This document shows, piece by piece, positions 5,900-13,610 of a DNA stretch of 18,766 nt. How positions within the stretch are numbered: position 1 is the first letter of the stretch; every line of letters begins with the position of its first letter. This DNA is from Alphaproteobacteria bacterium UBA3002 (lineage in GTDB: Bacteria > Pseudomonadota > Alphaproteobacteria > Rickettsiales > UBA3002). The stretch lies in contig DDZS01000001.1 of the NCBI GenBank assembly GCA_002346425.1, forward strand, positions 1-18,766, written 5' to 3'. Below the pieces are notes generated by a model. That model was not told the DNA's origin. It searched no databases and worked only from the letters and a program-made list of their open reading frames with translations. The position numbers and the translations under genes are program-made.

Positions 5900-8114
5900 C
5901 GATGCGATGGCGGTGGAAAAAACCGCAGATGGGTATCGCGTGCATGTAGCGGTTGCCGATGTCGCGGGACATATTCCTGCCGATTCACCCTTGGGCAAAA
6001 TGGTGGGTGAACGCGGATGGTCGGTGTATCTGAAGAGTGCCGATCCGACTCAGCAAGAGGAAGTCACCAATAGCTACATCCCGATTTTACCGCGCGATGT
6101 GGAAGCACGCATTGAACTTCGTCAAGGGGCGCCGCGCCTGGCCCTGTCGCATGTCATCGATTTGGATAACGATTTTCGCGTTAAATCGGTCCGCTTCGAG
6201 CGTGTGATTACCGAGCCAGAAAATCTGGATTACGCGCAAGCGAATCAGCGTTTGCAAGAAGATCGCAAAGAGTTGGCAGAAGTGGCCGCAAAATTGAAAG
6301 AAGCGGGTGAAGCAGCGGAATCGTGGAAGGCGGAAATTAAAACCTTACGTAGCGATGACCCGCACCGTATGCGCGCCCAGAAAGTCGTTGAAACCTTCAT
6401 GCTTCTTACCAATCAGGCTACGGCGCATTTTTTTGCCGAGGCGGATCTGCCTTTTGCCTATCGTAATTTCGATGGTAGCCATAGCAATGCACAAGGCCAG
6501 CCACGCGCATTTTATAGCACGATTCCAACCTATCATATGGGGTTCTCAAAAGATAAACCTTATGCGCATGTGACATCGCCTTTACGGCGCGGCGCAGATT
6601 TTTTCTGCCAGCAGCAAATTCATTATACGATTGATGTAATACAAGCGATGGCGTCTGCGCTGCACATCGATGAAGCAAAGCTCTGGGACTGCGGTCCTAA
6701 ATTATTTGCTGCGTTGCAACATGGCGAGGGAGAAGCTTTTTTAAAAAACGCGTTCAAGGAGTGTAACTCTACACACATTCATGCAGCGCTGCATGCTGCC
6801 AATGCAGTACCAAAACGTGTGGACGTCATTAGCTTATCCGACACGCTACGCGCGATGAATGAACAGGACGATATTCTAGCCGTGCAGAGTTTATTGGCAC
6901 AGGTCGATCAAGTCAGTGATGCTTCCTTTGCGCATATGAATGAACAAGGTTTTTCTGCCTATCTACGCAAAGCCGCGCGATTGAGCGATACCGCCGGTCT
7001 GCAGGCCAAAGAAGTGTTATCTGACGCATTTTTTGATGAGTTATGCAAGCGAATTGAAACCAATAACATCCAGCTGGATCAGGATGCGTTAAGTATCGTA
7101 GCAATCGCTAAACATCATAGTGATGCGCGTTGGCAAGAGCCAAAAAAATTAATCACCCATCGGCTGAAAAATAATCATATGGCCATCAATAATGTGTTCG
7201 ATATGTTGACGCAATATGGTGTGATCAGCGACACGCGGATGCGTATGGTAACCACGCATATTCCAGTGGAAGATATCGGCGAAGAAACGGGGCGACAGCT
7301 GGCAGCTTCTATCGTGGCGTTGCAACGTAAAGACGGCTTTGTCGCACCGCAGGATTATTCGATTGGTAAAACAGAGAAATCAGCGCGCACCCATGGGAAA
7401 TATTCGTTTATTGAGCATTTTGGGTTTAATGATTTATCGCCCGTAACCGCGTCGCGTTTGCCTAATCAGTTTTATGAAAAACTGAACGATCCGGACATCT
7501 CGCGCGAGTCCATTTTACGTTCAATCGTCGAACAACATCATGGCAAGATTTCGATCTCGAGTGTCATGCAAATTCCAACACGGTTTCATGCGCAAGTGAA
7601 AGTGTACGGTGCGCAAATTAAACCCCCCATAGTGTGTAGTGTGGTGGAGGAGTCTCGTAAAGGCGAAGACCCGGAGATAACCCGTGCACGTGCGCGAGAT
7701 AAGACGATACATCGCATGCTGCGCAATGAGCGGTTTAAGTCGCAGTTTGCACTGACGGAATATGTCCTACCCGCGACGATTTGGGATGAGCAACACCAGA
7801 TGGCGTATCTGCAGCAAAAAGCTGAACAGAAAGGCTGGTCGCTTTCGGTACGGCATGAAGAAGTGTCGCGAAAACAGCCTGTCCAGCATTGTACCTATTT
7901 GCGCTTGTATCAGGAAACGACAGGCGAGCTGCGTGAATTTTCTGCGACTGCACCCAATGTGGCACGCGCCGATAATGCGGCAGCGCAAAAAGCATTAGAG
8001 GAAATGGGATGGAATCGAAATATCGATGCTCCCTTAAGCTGGGTCCGAGAAGCCACGCGCCCAGAGGTTGCAACGCTGAAAGCACCTGCTAACCAAATAG
8101 CAAAGACCGCTTAA
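5775..8114 (+). CDS. RNase II/R-type (RNB) nuclease with C-terminal dsRNA-binding-like repeats
   Basis: The 779-aa frame from ATG 5775 has a GAGG 6 bp upstream; 5735 in another frame is the competing start. Residues ~28-290 are an RNB exoribonuclease domain. Visible motifs are DLPATIVKDRDDAM (D40, D42, D43), HVAVADVAGHI, ERGWSVYL, PILPRDVEA and TSPLRRGADF (S268-R272). The family degrades RNA 3'→5' with Mg2+. Canonical RNases II and R carry cold-shock domains before and an S1 domain after; neither is seen. Instead the C-terminal half holds segments resembling dsRNA-binding motifs. The clearest is at 676-747 (YLQQKAEQKGWSL... then APNVARADNAAAQKALEEM). Weaker ones are at ~472-550 (...GKTEKSARTHGKYSFIEHF) and ~575-654. 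The first Asp of the RNB Asp cluster seems missing, so activity is not certain. It is divergent from the PH/SHOCT gene and convergent with the 552-aa gene, 16 bp apart. Confidence 0.75.
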   Translation: MRRRPMRESLRQSTGVTRVQRPTSYFDLAVDDLPATIVKDRDDAMAVEKTADGYRVHVAVADVAGHIPADSPLGKMVGERGWSVYLKSADPTQQEEVTNSYIPILPRDVEARIELRQGAPRLALSHVIDLDNDFRVKSVRFERVITEPENLDYAQANQRLQEDRKELAEVAAKLKEAGEAAESWKAEIKTLRSDDPHRMRAQKVVETFMLLTNQATAHFFAEADLPFAYRNFDGSHSNAQGQPRAFYSTIPTYHMGFSKDKPYAHVTSPLRRGADFFCQQQIHYTIDVIQAMASALHIDEAKLWDCGPKLFAALQHGEGEAFLKNAFKECNSTHIHAALHAANAVPKRVDVISLSDTLRAMNEQDDILAVQSLLAQVDQVSDASFAHMNEQGFSAYLRKAARLSDTAGLQAKEVLSDAFFDELCKRIETNNIQLDQDALSIVAIAKHHSDARWQEPKKLITHRLKNNHMAINNVFDMLTQYGVISDTRMRMVTTHIPVEDIGEETGRQLAASIVALQRKDGFVAPQDYSIGKTEKSARTHGKYSFIEHFGFNDLSPVTASRLPNQFYEKLNDPDISRESILRSIVEQHHGKISISSVMQIPTRFHAQVKVYGAQIKPPIVCSVVEESRKGEDPEITRARARDKTIHRMLRNERFKSQFALTEYVLPATIWDEQHQMAYLQQKAEQKGWSLSVRHEEVSRKQPVQHCTYLRLYQETTGELREFSATAPNVARADNAAAQKALEEMGWNRNIDAPLSWVREATRPEVATLKAPANQIAKTA

Positions 8115-8130
8115 GCACTTTAATATGTGT

Positions 8131-9789
8131 TTATTTTACGCCTAAACAGCTCTCAACGAATTCTCGATTGGTGGCGGTAAATTCCTGCCAGTTGATAAAG
8201 CGCGGCGGTGCTTTTAGATCCACCTCGTCGTTTTTCACAATCGCTTTACTGGCGCTATGAGATTTATCCGGATTGATAAACACGAAACTGGTAAAACGCG
8301 CAGGCGGCACCGGCTTCGAGCGGATTTCGCTTTTCAGTTTGGCAGGTTTGCGCTCTGAACTTTCTGGCTCATCGGGTTTCTTTTTAGTATGCGCCGGGGT
8401 AATGCGTTTACGCCGTTCAATATTGATACTTCCATCGCTCGCACCGAAACGGTCACGGACTTCTTGCCGTTCAATCTCGGTGTAAATCGTATCGATATGT
8501 GCTGCAACTTCAGGTGCCACGACCTCTGCCAGTTCCGTGGCGCGTGTGAGAAGTTTACTTTCGCCATTTGCGTAATACATCGTGCCCCCGCTGGGATGCG
8601 TTACGCGATGCTTTCCATCGATATCGGTATAGTCTGCTAGCACAGCAGCGCCATCCTGCAATTTGAACCGTGCGGCACTAATCACTTTGTCCTTGCTTTT
8701 GCTGCGCTGCACCACAAAAAAATAGTTGTCTACGGGACGGGCCTGGCGCGGTAAAATCCACACCTCAAAAGATTTGCCGCTACTGCTTGCGCCTTCCATG
8801 AGGCGTTGAATCGACAATGCCTTACTACGTGTAAAATTCGGCAGCGTGCGGGTCGCCTTATTAAGCTTCGACATGTCAAGGACGACTCGAAAATGTGGGG
8901 CGTCGATTTCTTTTGATTTTTGGAACGGATGCTGTTGCGACAGTCGGTCCTGCGCCAGATATTTCTGCCGTGCATCTTCTAGCGCTTTGCCCGTATCGAC
9001 TTCCAGATCTAACACATGCGTGCGCTCTGCGCCTAAGCGTTTCGGCTTCATATCTTCTGGTGAAATGGCGCGATGATCGCCCACTTTATCCAGTTGTTTT
9101 ACCACGGCGCGTGGATCACTTTTCTTGGGCGGTGTAAATTGACGCGGCTGAATATCTTTGGCATCCGCGATTGGACGATGCTGAATATGGGTGCCGCGGC
9201 TAACCGCGCGATGGGTAAGTGCTTCCAGCGTGGGCTTATCTTTCGTTTCGCGCATGGATTCGACGGCGCCAATCAACTGTGGCGTCGCGTCATGAAGCAG
9301 TTGTATCGCGCGGTTGACGCCTTCGCCCTGCAATCGTTCTTTCGGACGCAGCTTTTGTCCGTCCTCACGGATCAGGTCTCCCGGCGTCTCATTTTCTTTG
9401 AGATATGTGATCGTCGGTTTTTCATCCGGTGTGTCGAAATCGCTAACAAAGTCTGGATTGGTTTTGCGTTTGATCGATTTAGAGCGATAGGGCGTGAATT
9501 CCAGCCGATAATTGGCGTTACGATCAATCAAAAATTCCTGAAAATGCATGTCACCATGCGGCGCGAAGGTACGCGTGACCACGGCATAGGCATAATGCGA
9601 CTTTTCATCGAATTGCGTATCCTCGGCCTGTTCCAGATGTTCGCCATCGTCACTGGCTTCGGCGCGACCCAGCAATTTGTTCTTATTATCCGGCAAGCGC
9701 AGATGCAGCATATATTCGCCTTCTATCACCGTAGGGTGATAGCTATTAAAGATATTGCGTTTGAATTTACGTTCTTTTTTCCCAGCCAT
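8131..9789 (-). CDS. Large charged protein, 552 aa, unknown
   Basis: The start is placed at ATG 9789 (MAGKKERKFKRN), which lies 6 bp after a -10 of the recurring promoter. The frame is open for 11 more codons upstream, but a start there would precede the promoter. The product is soluble, without signal peptide or membrane segments. It is rich in Lys, Arg, Asp and Glu, with two disordered-looking stretches: about 100-280 (many Lys/Pro, PKERL, PPKKSDPR) and 440-500 (KKKPDEPESSERKPAKLKS). Between them, about 295-420, is a more ordered part with alternating hydrophobic strands (HFRVVLDMSK, SFEVWILPRQ, NYFFVVQRSK, GTMYYANGES). I recognise no family. The N-terminal 100 residues (EYMLHLRLPDN, HYAYAVVTRTF, YRLEFTPYRSK) also look like a beta domain. 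Its promoter type groups it with the RNB and PIN-like nucleases; the many basic residues would suit nucleic-acid binding, which is only a guess. Confidence 0.7.
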   Translation of the reverse strand: MAGKKERKFKRNIFNSYHPTVIEGEYMLHLRLPDNKNKLLGRAEASDDGEHLEQAEDTQFDEKSHYAYAVVTRTFAPHGDMHFQEFLIDRNANYRLEFTPYRSKSIKRKTNPDFVSDFDTPDEKPTITYLKENETPGDLIREDGQKLRPKERLQGEGVNRAIQLLHDATPQLIGAVESMRETKDKPTLEALTHRAVSRGTHIQHRPIADAKDIQPRQFTPPKKSDPRAVVKQLDKVGDHRAISPEDMKPKRLGAERTHVLDLEVDTGKALEDARQKYLAQDRLSQQHPFQKSKEIDAPHFRVVLDMSKLNKATRTLPNFTRSKALSIQRLMEGASSSGKSFEVWILPRQARPVDNYFFVVQRSKSKDKVISAARFKLQDGAAVLADYTDIDGKHRVTHPSGGTMYYANGESKLLTRATELAEVVAPEVAAHIDTIYTEIERQEVRDRFGASDGSINIERRKRITPAHTKKKPDEPESSERKPAKLKSEIRSKPVPPARFTSFVFINPDKSHSASKAIVKNDEVDLKAPPRFINWQEFTATNREFVESCLGVK

Positions 9790-9795
9790 GCCCGC

Positions 9796-9839
9796 ACTGT
9801 AGCAAAGCGGGACGGGATGCATAGTGACAGTTTTATGAC
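9796..9839 (-). promoter_or_regulatory. Pho-box-like leaderless promoter of the 552-aa protein gene
   Basis: On the minus strand, GTCAT (9839-9835) and GTCAC (9828-9824) are 11 bp apart (TCGTCATAAAACTGTCAC, the closest match to the E. coli Pho-box consensus here). TACAGT (9801-9796) follows after 22 bp, and the ATG at 9789 begins 6 bp later. There is no room for a Shine-Dalgarno. Confidence 0.6.
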
Positions 9840-9872
9840 GATTCTAAACACCAGCCACCAAGGAGATTTTTT

Positions 9873-10550
9873 ATGGCGACGACAAACCATCTGGCCATTG
9901 CGCTATTAGAGCAAAGCCAGGCGCAAAAAGATATAACCGTGAATGAAGCGCTGGCGCGCATCGATGCGATACTGAATACCGGCGTGATTGACCGCACCCT
10001 GACCACGCCCCCCGCAGCACCCAGCGAAGGCGATGTCTATGTAATCGCAGCAGGCGCAAGTGCGGAATGGAGCGGTAAGGACGATCAATTGACCTATTTC
10101 GACGGTGCAATCTGGCGCTATATTGTGCCGAAAGAAGGGTTGACCATCTGGTCGAGTCAGGACACGGCGCTGATGCATTATGATGGAGCGGGCTGGTATG
10201 TCACCACCGACAGCTGGAAACAGTTCGACCAGTCGCAAACGTTTAACCTGAAAACGCTTACCGATGCTTCGAGCATTGCGTGGGATGTGCGGTTTAACCA
10301 GATTGCGCGGGTGACCTTAAGCGGAAGCCGTACATTAGCTAATCCGACGAATGCTCAGGCGGGTGGGGTCTATGTGTTGATCGTTCGGCAAGATGCGACC
10401 GGCGGGCGCAATTTAAGTTTCGGGAGTGCCTATAAATTTGCGGGTGGCGCCGCGCCAGTGGTCAGCGCCGCCCCGAACGCCATCGACATTATCAGCTTTT
10501 TATATGACGGCACGCATATGCTCGGCAATTGCGCGCAGAATTTCAGTTAA
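9873..10550 (+). CDS. DUF2793 phage/GTA-associated protein
   Basis: A 225-aa protein with a strong ribosome site (AAGGAG, 7 bp upstream of the ATG). The N-terminal segment LEQSQAQKDITVNEALARID (about 11-30) is the hallmark of DUF2793, a domain found next to GTA and prophage tail genes in Alphaproteobacteria. The first ~115 residues continue with the domain's usual features (PPAAPSEGDVYVI, WSGKDDQLTYFDGAIW, W-rich strands). The rest is a Gly/Ala-rich beta part (LSGSRTLANPTNAQAGGVYVLIVRQD…, then NAIDIISFLYDGTHM) like phage fibre or capsid-decorating modules. It probably takes part in the particle surface or tail, but its exact role is not known. It is followed after 20 bp by the holin gene, so the two likely form an operon, and it is divergent from the 552-aa gene. 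Confidence 0.85.
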   Translation: MATTNHLAIALLEQSQAQKDITVNEALARIDAILNTGVIDRTLTTPPAAPSEGDVYVIAAGASAEWSGKDDQLTYFDGAIWRYIVPKEGLTIWSSQDTALMHYDGAGWYVTTDSWKQFDQSQTFNLKTLTDASSIAWDVRFNQIARVTLSGSRTLANPTNAQAGGVYVLIVRQDATGGRNLSFGSAYKFAGGAAPVVSAAPNAIDIISFLYDGTHMLGNCAQNFS

Positions 10551-10570
10551 TCACGATCAGGGAGGGCATT

Positions 10571-11011
10571 ATGATTACCTTACTTTCAACCCTCATCGGG
10601 TTTCTGTCATCGCTGTTGCCGGATGCGGTGAAACTCTACCGCGACCATCAGGATCGCGCGCATGAATTGCAGATTTTGCATCTGCAGCTACAACAGCAAC
10701 GCGAAGGCAATGCGCAGCGCCTGGATGAGATCCATCAGCAAACATCCTTTGCGGAGGCGCAAGCGCTCTACCAAACATGGAAAAGCGATATTCGGTGGGT
10801 CGATGCGCTTAACGGCACCGTGCGGCCAGTGTTGGCTTACGCATTTTTCGGGATGTATCTGCTGATAAAGTGCCTGCAATATTCGTTGATTGAGACGCAA
10901 GCCCTGCCATGGGCGTTTGATCGCTTATGGGGTGAAGAAGATCAGGCGATTTTCGCCGGAATCATCGCCTTCTATTTTGGCCAACGCGCGATGGGAAAAG
11001 TGCGCAAATAA
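10571..11011 (+). CDS. GTA-type holin (3 TM family)
   Basis: 146 aa from ATG 10571, preceded by GGGAGG (5 bp spacing); an earlier in-frame ATG at 10529 overlaps the DUF2793 gene and lacks a ribosome site. It matches the plan of the 'holin of 3TMs, for gene-transfer release' family. An N-terminal hydrophobic segment (LLSTLIGFLSSLLP) is followed by an amphipathic, Gln-rich coiled region (about 20-65, LQILHLQLQQQREG). Then come RPVLAYAFFGMYLLIKCLQY (about 85-104) and a final segment with the characteristic F-x-FG-x-RAM ending (IFAGIIAFYFGQRAMGK). Its role would be to permeabilise the inner membrane so an endolysin reaches the wall. The only endolysin in view is the GH24 gene at 12167, separated by the opposite-strand PIN-like gene. 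The stop is 6 bp from the stop of that convergent gene. Confidence 0.85.
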   Translation: MITLLSTLIGFLSSLLPDAVKLYRDHQDRAHELQILHLQLQQQREGNAQRLDEIHQQTSFAEAQALYQTWKSDIRWVDALNGTVRPVLAYAFFGMYLLIKCLQYSLIETQALPWAFDRLWGEEDQAIFAGIIAFYFGQRAMGKVRK

Positions 11012-11017
11012 ACAGTG

Positions 11018-12100
11018 TTAGCCTCTGCCGTGCTGCGGCCGCTCTTGCATGGCGACCCGCACATCGCGCAGCCAGCTGCAACATTTTTTACTGTCGTTAA
11101 AATGCATATTTACCTGCGGTAACGTCGTGGCGCGACCCTGTTCCAACTCATGGCGCAAATTTTCTGCCGCCCCGGCCAATAACCGTTCGCAGGCATGGCG
11201 GGTCGGTGTCAGGCTACGTCCCGGCAGTGGCTCCAACGCTTGTAACCCTTGCAGTAAAATATCCGAGAAACACATGATCGGGCGATCGGTCGGTTCCATT
11301 TTCGGGGCCATAATATGGATGGCCCTGCGAGCATGCGAGAGTAAGCCAACATCATTTGCGATGACGGCAAATCGCACGGGTTGTTCGGTTTCCTCCGCAT
11401 GATGCATCAGATGGACTATCAGGCGTTCAACGCTTTTATCCGCGCTGTTTTTAAGGGGTTCCAGTTCGGAGAGAACTTGCGCTGGTCTTGCCGATTTCAT
11501 GGGATAACGCACACCGGAATGTAAATGCGGCGACATCGGGGTTGCGGCCTCGGGCACCGGCCCATGAAAGCGTTCATCGTCGACATCCACCACCATTATC
11601 TGCCCTTGGCCACGCATGTTTATTTCTGCCTGTAGAAACGTACTGATACTGTCGTAAAACTGCAGTTTTCCTTCGTGTTTTAGGAGGGATAATGCATTGC
11701 CGGTCAGTAAGGTTTTGAAACGGCCGCATGCCTCGGCGGGATGCACATTAGTGTCGATCACATAGCCTTCGGCATCTTTGCGAATATCGCGGCGGCCATA
11801 GGCCATGGCGAATAACTCGGTATAGGCCGAGCGTGGAATGACGATATTGGTGCCGGTGTCGAGCACGGCTTTCAACACCTGATAAAAGTCTGACCGTGCC
11901 GCGGGGCGGTGTGGCGCTTGCTCAGGCGAAAGCATAAAATCCACCGCTTCTTCTGCTCCGGACAGATGGCTTAGGGCCGAGGTATCCATTAACATTAGCG
12001 GCATAACCGGCCGCGAACCTGCATAGGGCTTAACGGCCAGCGGCGCGGCGATGCCGCTGACGCTCAGGCGCGCAGTATGGGGATACTCGTAGGATTTCAT
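11018..12100 (-). CDS. PIN-like domain protein (putative RNase), 360 aa
   Basis: The ATG at 12100 begins 6 bp after a TACAGT -10, so translation should start on a leaderless message; no Shine-Dalgarno is possible. The N-terminal ~34 residues form a non-globular lead. The body shows the spaced acidic residues of a PIN nuclease fold. LMLMDTSALSHL gives D39 after a hydrophobic strand, and NIVIPRSAYTELF gives E95. KSVERLIVHLM gives E225, and RFAVIANDVGLLSHARR gives D250. PIN domains cleave RNA with Mg2+/Mn2+ and are common as toxins (VapC) and rRNA maturation enzymes. This protein is much longer than VapC (~130 aa) and has no adjacent antitoxin gene, so a toxin role is not supported. A ~100-residue insertion lies between E95 and E225. 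The C-terminal ~80 residues are helical and basic (CERLLAGAAENLRHEL). Domain identification is by motif pattern only. Confidence 0.65.
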   Translation of the reverse strand: MKSYEYPHTARLSVSGIAAPLAVKPYAGSRPVMPLMLMDTSALSHLSGAEEAVDFMLSPEQAPHRPAARSDFYQVLKAVLDTGTNIVIPRSAYTELFAMAYGRRDIRKDAEGYVIDTNVHPAEACGRFKTLLTGNALSLLKHEGKLQFYDSISTFLQAEINMRGQGQIMVVDVDDERFHGPVPEAATPMSPHLHSGVRYPMKSARPAQVLSELEPLKNSADKSVERLIVHLMHHAEETEQPVRFAVIANDVGLLSHARRAIHIMAPKMEPTDRPIMCFSDILLQGLQALEPLPGRSLTPTRHACERLLAGAAENLRHELEQGRATTLPQVNMHFNDSKKCCSWLRDVRVAMQERPQHGRG

Positions 12101-12106
12101 CGGCGT

Positions 12107-12149
12107 ACTGTAGCGATCTTTTTGCCAAGCGGGATGACAGTTTCATGAA
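12107..12149 (-). promoter_or_regulatory. Pho-box-like leaderless promoter of the PIN-like gene
   Basis: On the minus strand, TTCAT (12149-12145) and GTCAT (12138-12134) lie 11 bp apart (TTCATGAAACTGTCAT). After 21 bp comes TACAGT (12112-12107), then 6 bp to the ATG. The box also lies only 17 bp upstream of the endolysin start on the plus strand, so regulator binding could affect both genes. Confidence 0.6.
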
Positions 12150-12166
12150 GATTAAAAGGAGTTAAT

Positions 12167-12601
12167 ATGCGTCAGGTGACCGCACCGGGGCTTGCCCTCA
12201 TTCAACAGTTTGAAGGTTTTTCGCCCGTCATTTACACGTGTCCGGCGGGCTATCTTACCATCGGCTATGGACATGTCATCCGCGCGGAAGAGAATTTTAG
12301 CGACGGTATCGACCGGCGCTGGGCAGAAGAGTTACTGAAACGCGATCTGCGCATTGCGGAGGCGGCAGTGCTGCGGCTGATTACCGTACCGCTTTCCGAT
12401 GGCCAATTTGACGCGCTGGTTAGTTTTACCTTCAATCTGGGGGCAGGGGCGCTGCAACGCTCCACCCTTCGCCGCAAGGTAAACCGTAGCGAGCATGCCA
12501 GCGCCGCAGATGAATTCCATCGCTGGGTCTATGCCAGTGGCCGCAAGCTTCCCGGTCTGATCCGCCGCCGTGCGGCAGAGGCGGCGCTGTATAGAAGCTA
12601 G
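12167..12601 (+). CDS. GH24 lysozyme (T4/lambdoid-type endolysin)
   Basis: A 144-aa muramidase with a strong ribosome site (AAAAGGAG, 6 bp before the ATG). The catalytic triad of family GH24 is clear: E16 (QQFEGF), C25 in the position usually held by Asp or Cys (E-x8-C), and T31 in LTIGYGH. NLGAGAL and the final helix with LPGLIRRRAAEAALY match the family's C-terminal lobe. It cleaves the MurNAc-GlcNAc bond in peptidoglycan. There is no signal peptide or SAR segment, so it would need a holin, and the 3TM holin about 1.2 kb upstream is a natural partner. It probably derives from the same GTA/prophage remnant as the tail protein, although it stands alone between a divergent PIN-like gene and the RTX gene. 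Its plus-strand promoter is not obvious; it must overlap the divergent Pho-like region. Confidence 0.9.
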   Translation: MRQVTAPGLALIQQFEGFSPVIYTCPAGYLTIGYGHVIRAEENFSDGIDRRWAEELLKRDLRIAEAAVLRLITVPLSDGQFDALVSFTFNLGAGALQRSTLRRKVNRSEHASAADEFHRWVYASGRKLPGLIRRRAAEAALYRS

Positions 12602-12618
12602 AAACGCTGGTTACTCGG

Positions 12619-12647
12619 TTGACCTGCAGTGCCGATCTCTTTAGGTT
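12619..12647 (+). promoter_or_regulatory. Sigma70-type promoter before the RTX gene
   Basis: TTGACC (12619-12624), 17 bp spacer, TAGGTT (12642-12647). This would give a leader of about 15 bases carrying AAAGGAG before ATG 12669. Confidence 0.45.
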
Positions 12648-12668
12648 GCACATCAAAGGAGACACAAA

Positions 12669-13571
12669 ATGGCGATTTTTTACGGAACGGCGGATGCCGA
12701 TATGATTGACGGTGGCACAGGGCCAGATGCGATTTACGGAAATGAAGGCAATGATTCGATCACAGGGGGCGGCGGAAACGACGATCTCTGGGGCTGGGCA
12801 GGCGATGACACGTTACGCGGCGATGCTGGCAACGATATTTTAGGAGGAGACGATGGCAATGATTGGCTCATCGGCGGTACCGGCGATGATCGTCTGTATG
12901 GCTGGAATGGTGACGATTACCTTTCCGGTAGTGACGGCAATGACTGGCTGATGGGCGGTGCAGGTAACGATCGTATGATCGGCAATGCCGGCGATGACCG
13001 AGGCTGGGGCTGGACGGGCAATGACACCATCGCAGGCGGCGACGGAAACGATTATTTCGGCGGCGATGAAGGCGACGATTTTATGAGCGGCGGCAACGGT
13101 AACGACACGCTCGTCGGTTCCGTGGGGAATGACGAATTGCAAGGCGGCGACGGGCGCGATATCCTCATCGCTGAACAGGGCAACGACACGCTCGACGGTG
13201 GGCGCACCACCAGCTATTCTTTTGCCGGAGCGGGCGACGATACCATTTACGTTCGCGGCGGTAACGGCAGTTTCTATAGCGGCGACACCGGGGCCGATAC
13301 ATTCATTTTCAATTATTTCGGCATTCTGAACGACGGGTCCCCTGCGAATATGTCCTCGCATATCGCTGATTTTGAGCGTGGGGTGGATGTGATCGACGTG
13401 AGCCTGATGGGCATCACGGGCATCGACGTCGAAGCGGAAAATGCCTGGCAGCAATTGACCATTGAGGATTATGGCACGCAACTCATGCAAATTCGTATTG
13501 GTGTGGCGGATTATGTCACGGTCAATACCGGCGGTGAAATGCTGACCGAGGCCGATTTTATCTTTGCTTAA
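12669..13571 (+). CDS. RTX (hemolysin-type) calcium-binding repeat protein
   Basis: A 300-aa acidic protein, preceded by AAAGGAG 8 bp before the ATG. Residues ~6-194 consist of about 20 tandem nonapeptides of the form GGxGxDxLx. These fold into a Ca2+-binding parallel beta-roll and are typical of proteins exported by type I secretion. There is no N-terminal signal peptide, which fits type I export with a C-terminal signal. The last ~90 residues (IADFERGVDVIDVS, ...MLTEADFIF) resemble the C-terminal part of serralysin-type proteins. No catalytic domain precedes the repeats and no type I transporter genes are in the window. It could be a surface or secreted structural protein rather than a toxin. 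Trp-containing units (GWAGDD, GWNGDD, GWTGND) recur every fourth nonapeptide, indicating a 36-residue higher-order repeat. Confidence 0.9.
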   Translation: MAIFYGTADADMIDGGTGPDAIYGNEGNDSITGGGGNDDLWGWAGDDTLRGDAGNDILGGDDGNDWLIGGTGDDRLYGWNGDDYLSGSDGNDWLMGGAGNDRMIGNAGDDRGWGWTGNDTIAGGDGNDYFGGDEGDDFMSGGNGNDTLVGSVGNDELQGGDGRDILIAEQGNDTLDGGRTTSYSFAGAGDDTIYVRGGNGSFYSGDTGADTFIFNYFGILNDGSPANMSSHIADFERGVDVIDVSLMGITGIDVEAENAWQQLTIEDYGTQLMQIRIGVADYVTVNTGGEMLTEADFIFA

Positions 13572-13610
13572 ATTCGCGGCGGCTAGCGACAGCTGCTTTA
13601 CAATCTGCAT

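Noticed and set aside
9073..9909. A 278-codon plus-strand frame opposite the 552-aa gene
   Set aside because: It has no ribosome site or promoter, overlaps the start of the DUF2793 gene, and its product is an implausible mix rich in Phe, Arg and Ile. The opposite strand has a defined promoter and start.
11018..12601. PIN-like gene plus neighbour as a VapBC toxin-antitoxin pair
   Set aside because: The protein is far too long for VapC, no small antitoxin gene precedes it, and the adjacent genes are a holin and a lysozyme.
12669..13250. Tandem repeats considered as a CRISPR or DNA repeat array
   Set aside because: The periodicity is 27 bp and degenerate at DNA level, explained by the protein nonapeptides; there are no unique spacers.
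12840..13610. A 256-codon minus-strand frame opposite the RTX gene
   Set aside because: It is the regular complement of the glycine/aspartate repeats and has no start signals.
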